In this document: in pieces, positions 17,046 through 25,425 of the stretch
Layout: each line of letters begins with the position of its first letter
Numbering within the stretch: the stretch's first letter is position 1
NCBI GenBank assembly: GCA_017623155.1
Contig: JAGAPR010000003.1
Location: 1-64,000 of the forward strand
Length of the DNA stretch: 64,000 nucleotides
Direction of reading: 5' to 3'
DNA from: Prevotella sp.
GTDB lineage: Bacteria; Bacteroidota; Bacteroidia; Bacteroidales; Bacteroidaceae
Translations under genes and position numbers: made by a program
The notes under the pieces: model-generated
Told to the model about the DNA's origin: nothing
Databases searched by the model: none
What the model saw: only the letters and a program-made list of their open reading frames with translations

Positions 17046-18811
17046 TCTGCAATTTGTTCAAATTCCATACCAAAGGAGGTCGCAAATTCTTGAATCTTAT
17101 CAAGTCTTTGTTTTCCCCATTGAGTCGAAACAACAAATTCGATATTATCACCGGCTGTTATAATCGGTTCGTTCTCAAAATATCGATGGTCTCGTTTACT
17201 ATCATTGACATGTTCTTGTTTCCATTCGGACAGAGATGCAACTGGTAAAAAAATGTCTTTTCCGCAGATAGCTTTACCTGCGTCAACCATTTTTTGAAGT
17301 GTCATGTTGGGCTGTCGAGCAATAGCTTTACTCATTTCGAGAAAAGCTTCGCCGATTCCATAGCTGCCATTGCCATTGACCGAATACTTAAGACGTTTCC
17401 CATTAGGAGACATATCATCTTCTTCGTTAGCGTCATCTGATTCTTCTGAGGTCTTGGGGGTAAGACCAAGATTGGTAACAAAATGTTCAATACGCTCCTC
17501 ATTTATTTCGCCTACTTCATCAAAGTATGATGCGAAAGTCATCGTTTCGCCATTTTCGTCCTTGAAGAAGGCTTCTTCAAGGACAAAGTCCTTGAATACG
17601 TCATTGTAAAGGTAGAACAGCACTTTCGACACAAAAGTTTCGGCACTGATTTTACCATCGCATGCCTTTGCAAAGAAATAACCGAGTTTCTTGTCCTCTT
17701 GTTGTATCTCGCCACATTCAATCTCCGCGTTAATGGCTGAAACAAACTGCCACCAATCATATTGATGTCCGTTGGAGAATGTTATGCGGTAACCTTTCTT
17801 TGCATCCTTGATTTTGATATACTTCCAATCCCAACGACGTTTGAATGCGGAGTCAATGGGGAATAGGGATTGGTCAGAAGTGTTCATCGTCGCCCAAATA
17901 TAAAGGTTGTTAGGCAACAGCAGGTGTGACCCAAACTTCACTTGTGCAACAACATCCTTGCCGCCTTTGTAAAGAGCATTTATGTTCTCAGCATTAACAA
18001 TCTTGAAGTCGCCAAGTACACGCTTTAACTCTTGTGCAAGATCATCATCGGCCACTATAGGATAATCTGAGAATCCAGCTTCATTTCGGTCAAGCAGCTG
18101 GAAGATATCGCCGAAAATCTGAGCACAGTTGCCACGGTTAATTTCTTCGATGATAAGGAACACCGGCTTTGGTTCCTCATTCTGTTGCTCGCGCCATGCG
18201 GCAATATATGCTTTGAGAAACGACTGAAAAATGTATCGGTAAACAATACGGTCTTCAAGTATAGTTTTGCCTTCCTCATCACGAAGTTTCGTGCCTTGTA
18301 TGCCATACACGGGCACACGGACAGTAATGGGCTTGTACGATCCGACAAATGCCGCATAGTCTGTGTCTGGATGAAATGTTGTGCGATAGTTCTCATACTG
18401 AGCGCACATCTGATTTATGGTATGTGACTTCCCCGTGCCTGGAGCACCATAGTATATTGCTTGAATTGGGTGATTATCTCTGTTTTTTATTTCTGAGGTT
18501 TCATATTGCCTTTTCTTTCTCGAAATAAGACCTCTATTAAGTTCGCTGAGTTTTGCGAGGGTCGCATTATAGCCATACTCGAATTTATCAATCTCTGTTT
18601 TTCCCGACAGGTCGTTCCTTGCGTCGGTGGCAGAGGCTTGTGGGTGTTGATTAAAATATTCAACAAACTCGCAAAGCAATCTCTTAGAAATTGTCCTAAC
18701 GCTACCATTCGCGCCTTTTACCAGAAAGCAGAGTCTATCCTCATCAACTATTTCTAATTTTCCGTCATTAGAGGTGTCTCCCACTTTTAAAAATAATAAT
18801 CCATTATTCAT
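17042..18811 (-). CDS. McrB-like AAA+ GTPase
   Basis: 589 residues from MNNGLLFLKVGDTSNDGKLE. The frame is open up to 18994, but that extension lies antisense-free over the XRE gene, and the ATG at 18811, 5 bp after the XRE stop, is the better start. N-terminal domain (1-110) of unclear specificity. AAA+ core with Walker A G122-APGTGKS-129, Walker B FLIIEEINRG (E222, E223, N225, R226) and the McrB signature MNTSDQSLFPIDSAFKRRW. It drives translocation for the McrC-like nuclease encoded next. Restriction role by family; target unknown. Confidence 0.88.
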   Translation of the reverse strand: MNNGLLFLKVGDTSNDGKLEIVDEDRLCFLVKGANGSVRTISKRLLCEFVEYFNQHPQASATDARNDLSGKTEIDKFEYGYNATLAKLSELNRGLISRKKRQYETSEIKNRDNHPIQAIYYGAPGTGKSHTINQMCAQYENYRTTFHPDTDYAAFVGSYKPITVRVPVYGIQGTKLRDEEGKTILEDRIVYRYIFQSFLKAYIAAWREQQNEEPKPVFLIIEEINRGNCAQIFGDIFQLLDRNEAGFSDYPIVADDDLAQELKRVLGDFKIVNAENINALYKGGKDVVAQVKFGSHLLLPNNLYIWATMNTSDQSLFPIDSAFKRRWDWKYIKIKDAKKGYRITFSNGHQYDWWQFVSAINAEIECGEIQQEDKKLGYFFAKACDGKISAETFVSKVLFYLYNDVFKDFVLEEAFFKDENGETMTFASYFDEVGEINEERIEHFVTNLGLTPKTSEESDDANEEDDMSPNGKRLKYSVNGNGSYGIGEAFLEMSKAIARQPNMTLQKMVDAGKAICGKDIFLPVASLSEWKQEHVNDSKRDHRYFENEPIITAGDNIEFVVSTQWGKQRLDKIQEFATSFGMEFEQIAE

Positions 18812-18815
18812 GATA

Positions 18816-19028
18816 CTAGTGGCTTTGTTCGGGCATTTTAACCAATTCTTGAATCTGCACATTGAGAAGCTCGGCAATCTTGAGAAGAGTGTCGAGACTC
18901 GGTTGAATCGTGTTCGTACACCATTTGGAGACCGTAGCAGGGTCTTTGCCGAGTTGCTCGGCAAGCCATTTGTTGGTTCGCTTCTTCTCCACAAGTATGA
19001 CTTTGATTCGGTTTATATCTTTGCCCAT
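18816..19028 (-). CDS. XRE-type helix-turn-helix regulator
   Basis: 70 residues, a single HTH_3 domain (VEKKRTNKWLAEQLGKDPATVSKWCTNTIQPSLDTLLKIAELLNV). First gene of the McrB-McrC-AbiH operon, 4 bp before the McrB-like start. Small controller (C) proteins of this kind commonly time restriction-gene expression after entry into a new host. Autoregulation is inferred. Its promoter has a TACCTTTG box at 19054-19061 (minus strand). Confidence 0.88.
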   Translation of the reverse strand: MGKDINRIKVILVEKKRTNKWLAEQLGKDPATVSKWCTNTIQPSLDTLLKIAELLNVQIQELVKMPEQSH

Positions 19029-19053
19029 GATGTTTATTACTTGTTCAATGGCA

Positions 19054-19061
19054 CAAAGGTA
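19054..19061 (-). promoter_or_regulatory. -7 element of the XRE-McrBC-AbiH operon
   Basis: TACCTTTG on the minus strand, 26 bp before the XRE start codon. A TTG lies about 23 bp upstream, slightly wide. Confidence 0.6.
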
Positions 19062-19139
19062 ACAATTTTCATTGAGGAATCACCCAATTCAAGCCATATG
19101 ATTGGTTTAATATTTCAATAAAGTGCATTTCGTGCAATT

Positions 19140-19637
19140 TCAACCTTCGGAATAAGTGGATTCAGACTCTGCAGCCACAAGAATATCCGGTTCTTCAACA
19201 GAATATCTTTTAACGGTAGAACACGTTATATCATTAAAGAGTTTGTTCAATGCCGCCTCCCGGTTGCTTTTATTGCGGAGTTCACACTCCCAAATACTGA
19301 TTACTTTCCAACCAAGAGCGGTCAAGGCTTGTGTTGTCTCCTTGTCGCGTTCAATGTTCCGCGTAATTTTAGCCTCCCAAAACGGAGTATTGCTTTTGGG
19401 CAGTCTGAAATACTTGCATCCTTCATGACCATGCCAAAAGCAACCGTCAACGAATATGACGGTCTTGTATTTTTTTAATACAATATCCGGTGACCCAGGA
19501 AGTTTCCTGTTGTTCAGGCGATACCGAAGCCCCTTGCTGAACAAGAATTTCCGCACCAAAATCTCCGGCTTGGTATCCTTGCCCCTGATGGCCGCCATAC
19601 AGCGACTCCGTTGTTCGAGTGTCATCACATCAGTCAT
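19140..19637 (-). CDS. vsr: Very-short-patch repair (Vsr) type endonuclease
   Basis: 165 residues of the Vsr superfamily: RSRCMAAIRGKDTKPE, LPGSPDIVL with the catalytic D51, FVDGCFWHGHEGC and GWKVISIWECELR. Known role of Vsr: nicks at T:G mismatches produced by deamination of 5-methylcytosine. In operons with GHKL ATPases, members are proposed to act as restriction nucleases. The His equivalent to E. coli H64 is Asp here, while H69 is kept. Its start overlaps the receiver-protein stop by 8 bp. Last gene of the Dcm-GHKL-receiver-Vsr operon. Confidence 0.93.
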   Translation of the reverse strand: MTDVMTLEQRSRCMAAIRGKDTKPEILVRKFLFSKGLRYRLNNRKLPGSPDIVLKKYKTVIFVDGCFWHGHEGCKYFRLPKSNTPFWEAKITRNIERDKETTQALTALGWKVISIWECELRNKSNREAALNKLFNDITCSTVKRYSVEEPDILVAAESESTYSEG

Positions 19638-21294
19638 CTTCCTTATTTGGATAATGTGGTAAATCTATCCCCATTCTTTGTGCATGGGAAAACGCATAGT
19701 TTATCAAACGTTGGGTATATTCGATTTTTTGATTGCCTAAAAATAACAATTCGTTATTTTTCCCATTACTTAACAGTACTCGTATAGGATGATTAACATA
19801 AAATTTCTTTTGTGATTCAATATGGATTGTAAAAAAATGATGAGTCCATTCAATTGCATTTTCAGAAGAAACAAATGAATACCATTCTCTTTCTGTAGCA
19901 GTGAGTGCCCGTCTCAAATCAGCCTTGTGCCCATGTAAAAACGCATAGTTGTGATAAACTTTTTGCGGCCTTTTACAATCACAAGATTGAGTTATACATA
20001 TAATATATTCCTCCTTCCCATTTTCTGGGTGATAAGGATTGGACAAAGCAAAAATGTCACCTGTCTGAATTGTATGTATATCTTCTAACTTATTTTTGTC
20101 AGTAAATGTCAGAAAACAGTTTAGATTGCACAAATCCCGATCGGATGGAATTTCATTTCCTGCATCTATCTTAAATAACTTATGAATATCATCCTTCCCA
20201 ACATACGAGAGCATAGAGCTTTTTAATAGACCCATTGTGCAATTAGAGAAGTATTGAATGAATTCATCTGTGTTATCGTATGATTTTGCGTGGTAAGCCA
20301 ATGCTTTTTCGTTAATACTTCCAAGGTTTTTACCCCATTGAGCAATCTCATCATTCATCACGTTTTTCAAAAGAATAGAAAAGATAAACGTTCTGATATT
20401 CTTTACTTTTGAAACGGAATCTACAATCTTGCTAAAAACATCTTCAGGCGCGACAGAATTCGGAATCAAATCTCCGTTTGGGGCAATATTTTTTTGAAGA
20501 ACGATGACAATAGTGTTGTCAATGTGAATTGAATATGGCGTTAATACAGATATTTCATAGACATTACGTGAATAAATGGTAGAAGAATTCTGATTACAAA
20601 AGTCTAGCCAACACATTGCATCAGAGGTATTGTTAAATCCTTCTTTTTGTACGATTTCGTTTATCATACGACACAATTTGCCTTTCAAAGCAGAGGTCAT
20701 CCTAATGCCCAACTGCTGGTTGAGAGATTTCTTAATTTCTTTTTCTCTTTCTGGATTTAGAGCAAATCCAGAAACTTCCCTTTTAATCAATTCCCAAATC
20801 TTGTCTCCATCGTCATCTAAAGAATTGACTTCACAGAACTCTTCAAGTTTTTCTAAAATATCATTTTCAACGGTGCAGAATTGCTGTTTATATTTTGAGA
20901 AATAATGCATAATTGCTTTGACAATATCCTCAATAGATGGACTTTGGGTATAGATGACAACATATCTTAATGATTTGCAGGTTACGCCACTCTCTATAAT
21001 TTTTAACGTATCCTCATATTTGATTTTAGCATTAGGACATAATTCCCAATCAACAATTAATAAATCTCTATTCTTGAATAAAGTTGGAAGTATAGTGTCT
21101 GTTCCTTCTTTATTGATATAATGAAATACATCAAGATTGCATGCGTGAAAATTCCTAAAGTTTGCACACATGGATTGGGGAATTTGAATATTTCCATTCT
21201 CATACTCATACGGTGCACAAAATTCATCATCAATACATATTGCATTACTGATTGATGACGAAATAATTTCCTTTATTCTATCGTTGCCTATCAT
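19630..21294 (-). CDS. Receiver-domain protein of the restriction/defence operon
   Basis: 554 residues. The first ~125 residues look like a CheY-type receiver: acidic pair D22-D23 in ICIDDEF, candidate phosphoacceptor D82 in DLLIVDWEL, and T116 in YVVIYTQS. The conserved receiver lysine was not confidently located. The middle (about 130-390) is helical without a recognised family. The C-terminal domain has a Cys motif QSCDC (436-440) of unknown meaning. It overlaps the GHKL gene by 4 bp and Vsr by 8 bp, so the operon is tightly coupled. It is the natural partner of the histidine-kinase-like domain encoded just upstream. No DNA-binding output domain was recognised. Confidence 0.65.
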   Translation of the reverse strand: MIGNDRIKEIISSSISNAICIDDEFCAPYEYENGNIQIPQSMCANFRNFHACNLDVFHYINKEGTDTILPTLFKNRDLLIVDWELCPNAKIKYEDTLKIIESGVTCKSLRYVVIYTQSPSIEDIVKAIMHYFSKYKQQFCTVENDILEKLEEFCEVNSLDDDGDKIWELIKREVSGFALNPEREKEIKKSLNQQLGIRMTSALKGKLCRMINEIVQKEGFNNTSDAMCWLDFCNQNSSTIYSRNVYEISVLTPYSIHIDNTIVIVLQKNIAPNGDLIPNSVAPEDVFSKIVDSVSKVKNIRTFIFSILLKNVMNDEIAQWGKNLGSINEKALAYHAKSYDNTDEFIQYFSNCTMGLLKSSMLSYVGKDDIHKLFKIDAGNEIPSDRDLCNLNCFLTFTDKNKLEDIHTIQTGDIFALSNPYHPENGKEEYIICITQSCDCKRPQKVYHNYAFLHGHKADLRRALTATEREWYSFVSSENAIEWTHHFFTIHIESQKKFYVNHPIRVLLSNGKNNELLFLGNQKIEYTQRLINYAFSHAQRMGIDLPHYPNKEDD

Positions 21295-24188
21295 AATGTA
21301 ACAGAATTAAGTTTAATAATAAAACATGCTCCATCAAGACGATTATACCTGGGATCATTACTTGCAGAAATGTCCATACCGATGCTTTTTAGACTATTTT
21401 TAGCCAAATAAAGTCCGATTCCCCTGCCATTGTGTTTCCTGGTGAAAAACAATGTAAAAATGTCATTTATGATGGTATCGTCTATTCTCTCTCCGTTATT
21501 CATGATTAGCATCTCTTGAGAATCTTGGAGATATTCAAGTCTTATCATTCTGTTGGCAGAGGGAATTAACCAATAAAGGGCATTGTTAATAATATTTATA
21601 AATACTGAGTAAATTACAGACTCATAAGTAAAAAACTCGTAGTTATCAAACATATCTGAAGACTCAATGGTTACATCTAAATCTTTTATTTTTTGACTGA
21701 AGAATGTATTCATTGATTTTAAAATATGTTTTCCAGTAAAAATCGTACGTTGTTTCTTGGCAGAACGATACAAAGGCTGAAGCATTTTGTAATTAGCCTC
21801 CATATGTTCGAAGGCTACAGAAAGTTGCTTGTATTGGGATGAAATTTCAATATGGTTATGTGAGTATTCTTTGAAAAATTTTAATGAGTTCGCAATCTGG
21901 GCATGAAGGGAGTATAATTCATGATCAATTATTTCTGCTGAAATTCCTAGTTGAGCCAATTCATTTGTGGCATCAAGCCTTTCTTCCAACTCCTGATATT
22001 TTGATCGATACCATTCTAATATGACTTCCTCATCAATATCAAGAGACAAAGATTCTATGTGAGAAACAAATGGCAAAAATAGATTATCTATCTTTGCTCG
22101 AATATCTTCTCGGTAAAGAACTATCTGCTTGATTGCTGCTTCATACTCGGATGGTAAGTTAAGAGACGGTATCGTTTCCGAAACCATCTGTTTAAATTGC
22201 TCTGAGAAAGCATGGCCCTCATTAGATATCATTGCCTTATGAGCATCAGCAATAGAGATGATTCTTGATATATACTGATTAATTGACGTTGAAATTTCCC
22301 GTAGGGAATATACATACTGATTCTCAAAATCTTTTTTGAGACTCTGTACGTCAAAGCGCTTACGTATTTGTGCTATTACCTCTTCGCAAAGTCCGAAATT
22401 ATTACTTAGCGTAGTGTAATTCATTTGATATTCTGCGAACTTTCGCTCTTGAGTAGATGACAAAGACACATGCTTGGGAGTGGTAAGTTTTAACGAGCGC
22501 AACTTATCCCTTTTACTCAAAAGAGAGTTGCTAAGTTCCAGATATTGCTCGTATGTTAAATTTATCAGCTCTGCTTTCTTCGTAAGTTCTAATTGAAGAG
22601 CGGAAATTTCCTGATTAATGGTTTCTATTTCCTCTTGATTGGCTTTAAGTTGTTTGGTGAAGTTCGCCTTTGTCTGACGGTTCCGTTTCTTCTCAGCTTC
22701 AAGAATTGCATGATGCTTTCGTTGGATAGCGTCCAACTGCTCAGAACGAGCATTTACTTCATCAGACTCTGTTGACCTTAAAAATCGCTTGGCGATGTCA
22801 ACAAACAAGGCGATAAGATCCTCCTTGAGTTCTCTATAGGCTTTATTCTCTATGAGACCTTCGCGACCAGCTTTATCTTTCAATAAAGGGTTCGCATTTC
22901 GTGTTATGGAGATATAACCGAACATATTTCTGTGGCTAAAGAAATAGTAGCCTGCTTTTTTGGATCGGCGCTCCTCAAATTTTAAGAAGTCATAATCTGT
23001 CCTGCCGTATGGCAAGACTCTAAAACAATCTCGATATATATATAAACCTCCATATTTTGCTGTCTTGGATGAAATAAAATCATATTGTTCCGCTGTTAAC
23101 ATTGATGCTTTGGAAGCACCTTCCATTTGGCCCAGTTCGATATCCAATGGACCATAAGGGGTGTTGCCCGGCTTCCGTATCGGCCGAAACGAGTAAGAAT
23201 ACGTTTGCCCGAAAACACGGATTGTGCCATTAAACATCCCGTTCTCGTCAATTTTACCCCTAATATGGTGATCTGCAAATTTGAAATCGTCTGGATCAAA
23301 GAAATCGCTAATTATATTGTATTTGCCACTCTCGTTCAAAACATTAAATGAGGTTGAGAAGTCGGGAGTGTCTTTAAACACATTAAAAATACCTGTAAGA
23401 GAACGTTGGATTTCAAGCAAAGAGGCATTAGAGTCTTCCAAAGGAGAAAAGTCGACCAAATCTAAAAGTTGTTCATTGGGATTGCTTATAATAAATTTTG
23501 TCCCATGATTTAATGGATTAAGGAAGGCTTGAGAGAAATCAAAAAGTAAGCTATCTGGGAGATAAAAGGAAGTAACGTCATGGATTATCTGATTTTTTAA
23601 TTCTTCTTGCCCATTCCAAATCGGGTCGGACTCCTTGTTTGTGCTAAAATTCTCAAGAAATTCTGCTTTCATTTCAGAAATCAGAATTTCTAAATTTGCA
23701 CTTCCATCAAAGGAATGACAAGGAATATTTACTTCGTCAATAAACAGATTGTAATTTTCAAGAATCCTCCAATCGATAAATACTGCTTGACAAACTTCTT
23801 CCTCTTTCTTTGTCAGCATTAGCATGGGAGAACCAAGATAAGCAACTGATAAACGTCCAATGCCTTTCTCTCCCATTGGTATACGTTGTTGTAATCCGAA
23901 TGTTTGAATTGACGTACAACTTTGAATCCCCCTTGATTTGGAGTCTGTCCCAAGAACAATCCATTTTGTAACTATATCATTATAGTTCATTCCCCATCCA
24001 TCATCGGAGAGACAGAATAAAGGTTCCTTTATATCCTTATATCCAGGAATATATAAATCACAAGAAAGGTTCTTTGCATAGGCATCGTATCCGTTCTTCC
24101 ACAGTTCGGATATTGCTGTAGGCAAATCTGCGATTTGCCCTTTACCTAATAGCTCTACGGCTCTTGCTTTAGTTTTAAAATTAGCCAT
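21291..24188 (-). CDS. Dual GHKL ATPase: MORC/Hsp90-like plus histidine-kinase-like
   Basis: 965 residues from MANFKTKARAVELLGKG. This ATG overlaps the methyltransferase stop and is preferred to an ATG 11 codons upstream. The N-terminal GHKL ATPase has N-box E28-LWKNGYDA with N32, D62-DGWGM and G106-EKGIGRLS, as in MORC/MutL/Hsp90 proteins. A transducer-like region (about 200-480) and a coiled coil (about 481-569) follow. The C terminus is a second GHKL unit of kinase type: an H-box-like IIDHELYSL with H756, N-box INNALYW (N868, N869), NNG at 897-899, and GRGIGLYLAKN from G921. Having both classes in one chain is unusual. Adjacent to a receiver protein and to Vsr. Confidence 0.85.
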   Translation of the reverse strand: MANFKTKARAVELLGKGQIADLPTAISELWKNGYDAYAKNLSCDLYIPGYKDIKEPLFCLSDDGWGMNYNDIVTKWIVLGTDSKSRGIQSCTSIQTFGLQQRIPMGEKGIGRLSVAYLGSPMLMLTKKEEEVCQAVFIDWRILENYNLFIDEVNIPCHSFDGSANLEILISEMKAEFLENFSTNKESDPIWNGQEELKNQIIHDVTSFYLPDSLLFDFSQAFLNPLNHGTKFIISNPNEQLLDLVDFSPLEDSNASLLEIQRSLTGIFNVFKDTPDFSTSFNVLNESGKYNIISDFFDPDDFKFADHHIRGKIDENGMFNGTIRVFGQTYSYSFRPIRKPGNTPYGPLDIELGQMEGASKASMLTAEQYDFISSKTAKYGGLYIYRDCFRVLPYGRTDYDFLKFEERRSKKAGYYFFSHRNMFGYISITRNANPLLKDKAGREGLIENKAYRELKEDLIALFVDIAKRFLRSTESDEVNARSEQLDAIQRKHHAILEAEKKRNRQTKANFTKQLKANQEEIETINQEISALQLELTKKAELINLTYEQYLELSNSLLSKRDKLRSLKLTTPKHVSLSSTQERKFAEYQMNYTTLSNNFGLCEEVIAQIRKRFDVQSLKKDFENQYVYSLREISTSINQYISRIISIADAHKAMISNEGHAFSEQFKQMVSETIPSLNLPSEYEAAIKQIVLYREDIRAKIDNLFLPFVSHIESLSLDIDEEVILEWYRSKYQELEERLDATNELAQLGISAEIIDHELYSLHAQIANSLKFFKEYSHNHIEISSQYKQLSVAFEHMEANYKMLQPLYRSAKKQRTIFTGKHILKSMNTFFSQKIKDLDVTIESSDMFDNYEFFTYESVIYSVFINIINNALYWLIPSANRMIRLEYLQDSQEMLIMNNGERIDDTIINDIFTLFFTRKHNGRGIGLYLAKNSLKSIGMDISASNDPRYNRLDGACFIIKLNSVTL

Positions 24189-25227
24189 TATATTCGTGTT
24201 GTAATACCAAGAGAAGTTCACCTAATCGACGGGCATATTCTGGAGGTACGGCGTTGCCTATAATTCGTGCATTTACGGTCATATTTCCTCCTTTGAAAAC
24301 ATAGGAATCTGGAAATGTCTGAAGTCTAGCGCCTTCCCTTATAGAAAGACCTCTATTTTCGCAAGGATGTGCAAACCTTCCGCTTGTAATCTTAATAAAA
24401 TTGGTTGTAATAGTGGATGATGGGCGATTCCAGCGCAAACGGCCATACACATCACGAAAGCTATTGTCCCTTCCAATATAACATTTCAGTTGTAATTCCT
24501 CATCATCTTTCCATTCCATTCGCGATCCGCCATTTTTAGATGTCCTTAGGAGACGTTTCATGTTAATGGGTGCTAATCTCATTGTGGAATGCATGAAATC
24601 GGTAGGATCGATGTGCCCCGCCGGAACGTTTTTTAGCCCGCGTTTTGTCCCAATAAACTCGGATAGAAGTTTCGGCCGAGAATCTTTCTCTGGCATTCGT
24701 ACTTCACCTAAGCGAGATGCAACCAATGAAAAACGACGACGTGTTTGTGGCACGCCATAGTAGGACATGTTGACGACGTCATATTTGACTTGGTAATCAT
24801 GAGTAGCTAAAAATTGAATGAATTCAGGAAATGCACTATCTTCTCGGGACAAAAGACCTGGGACATTCTCAACAAGAATGAATCCCGGATTATAATATTC
24901 CACAAACCTCATAAAATCCAATAATAGGTCTTTGGACAATTTCGACTTTTCCCTTGTGGTATTAATTATGCTATAGTACTGACAAGGACTACATCCGACA
25001 AACAGCAACTCATCATCGTTTCGTAGTACCCCTAACTCCTTCTCAAAATAGTTTAGTGGGAGTCTTTTGATGTCTGCACACACAAATCTAGCCCCAGCGT
25101 TGTTGAACTCATAGGTTGTTCTACAGTCCTGCGCAAGGTCTACGCCAGCAACGACCTCAATGCCTGCATTGCGAAGACCATAGGTCATTCCGCCGCCGCC
25201 ACAAAAGAAGTCTATTGCCCGTATCAT
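24181..25227 (-). CDS. dcm: C5-cytosine DNA methyltransferase
   Basis: 348 residues with the full set of m5C-MTase motifs: motif I DFFCGGGGMTYGL, motif IV GCSPCQ with catalytic C82, motif VI ENV (120-122), motif VIII QTRRRF (161-166) and motif X ARIIGNAVP. The target-recognition region lies between VIII and X (about 190-290). The specificity is not deducible. First gene of the four-gene operon. It would protect host DNA, with GHKL, receiver and Vsr as the effector side. Its promoter box TAACTTTG lies at 25263-25270 (minus strand). Confidence 0.97.
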   Translation of the reverse strand: MIRAIDFFCGGGGMTYGLRNAGIEVVAGVDLAQDCRTTYEFNNAGARFVCADIKRLPLNYFEKELGVLRNDDELLFVGCSPCQYYSIINTTREKSKLSKDLLLDFMRFVEYYNPGFILVENVPGLLSREDSAFPEFIQFLATHDYQVKYDVVNMSYYGVPQTRRRFSLVASRLGEVRMPEKDSRPKLLSEFIGTKRGLKNVPAGHIDPTDFMHSTMRLAPINMKRLLRTSKNGGSRMEWKDDEELQLKCYIGRDNSFRDVYGRLRWNRPSSTITTNFIKITSGRFAHPCENRGLSIREGARLQTFPDSYVFKGGNMTVNARIIGNAVPPEYARRLGELLLVLQHEYNG

Positions 25228-25262
25228 ATATGCACTTTTATCTGAATCATATAAATTTTCAG

Positions 25263-25270
25263 CAAAGTTA
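25263..25270 (-). promoter_or_regulatory. -7 element of the Dcm-GHKL-receiver-Vsr operon
   Basis: TAACTTTG on the minus strand matches TAnnTTTG, 36 bp before the methyltransferase ATG. Divergent from the RhuM promoter at 25387. Confidence 0.6.
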
Positions 25271-25386
25271 CAAATTTAATTTGATACGAGGATGCTTTTC
25301 AATCACATTGTCCTAAATATAAGTAAATCATATGCATACTTTTGCTATATTGCGTGACAAGCATGACTATTTTGCGACTAAATCAC

Positions 25387-25394
25387 TACCTTTG
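25387..25394 (+). promoter_or_regulatory. -7 element of the RhuM/PIN unit
   Basis: TACCTTTG, 31 bp upstream of the chosen RhuM start. It rules out the ATGs at 25342 and 25399 as starts, since transcription should begin near 25401. Confidence 0.6.
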
Positions 25395-25425
25395 CACGAT
25401 GAAGCCAATCATATCCATGATTAAA

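Noticed and set aside
18812-18994. N-terminal extension of the McrB-like protein
   Set aside because: It overlaps the whole XRE gene in another frame. The ATG at 18811 just after the XRE stop gives normal operon spacing.
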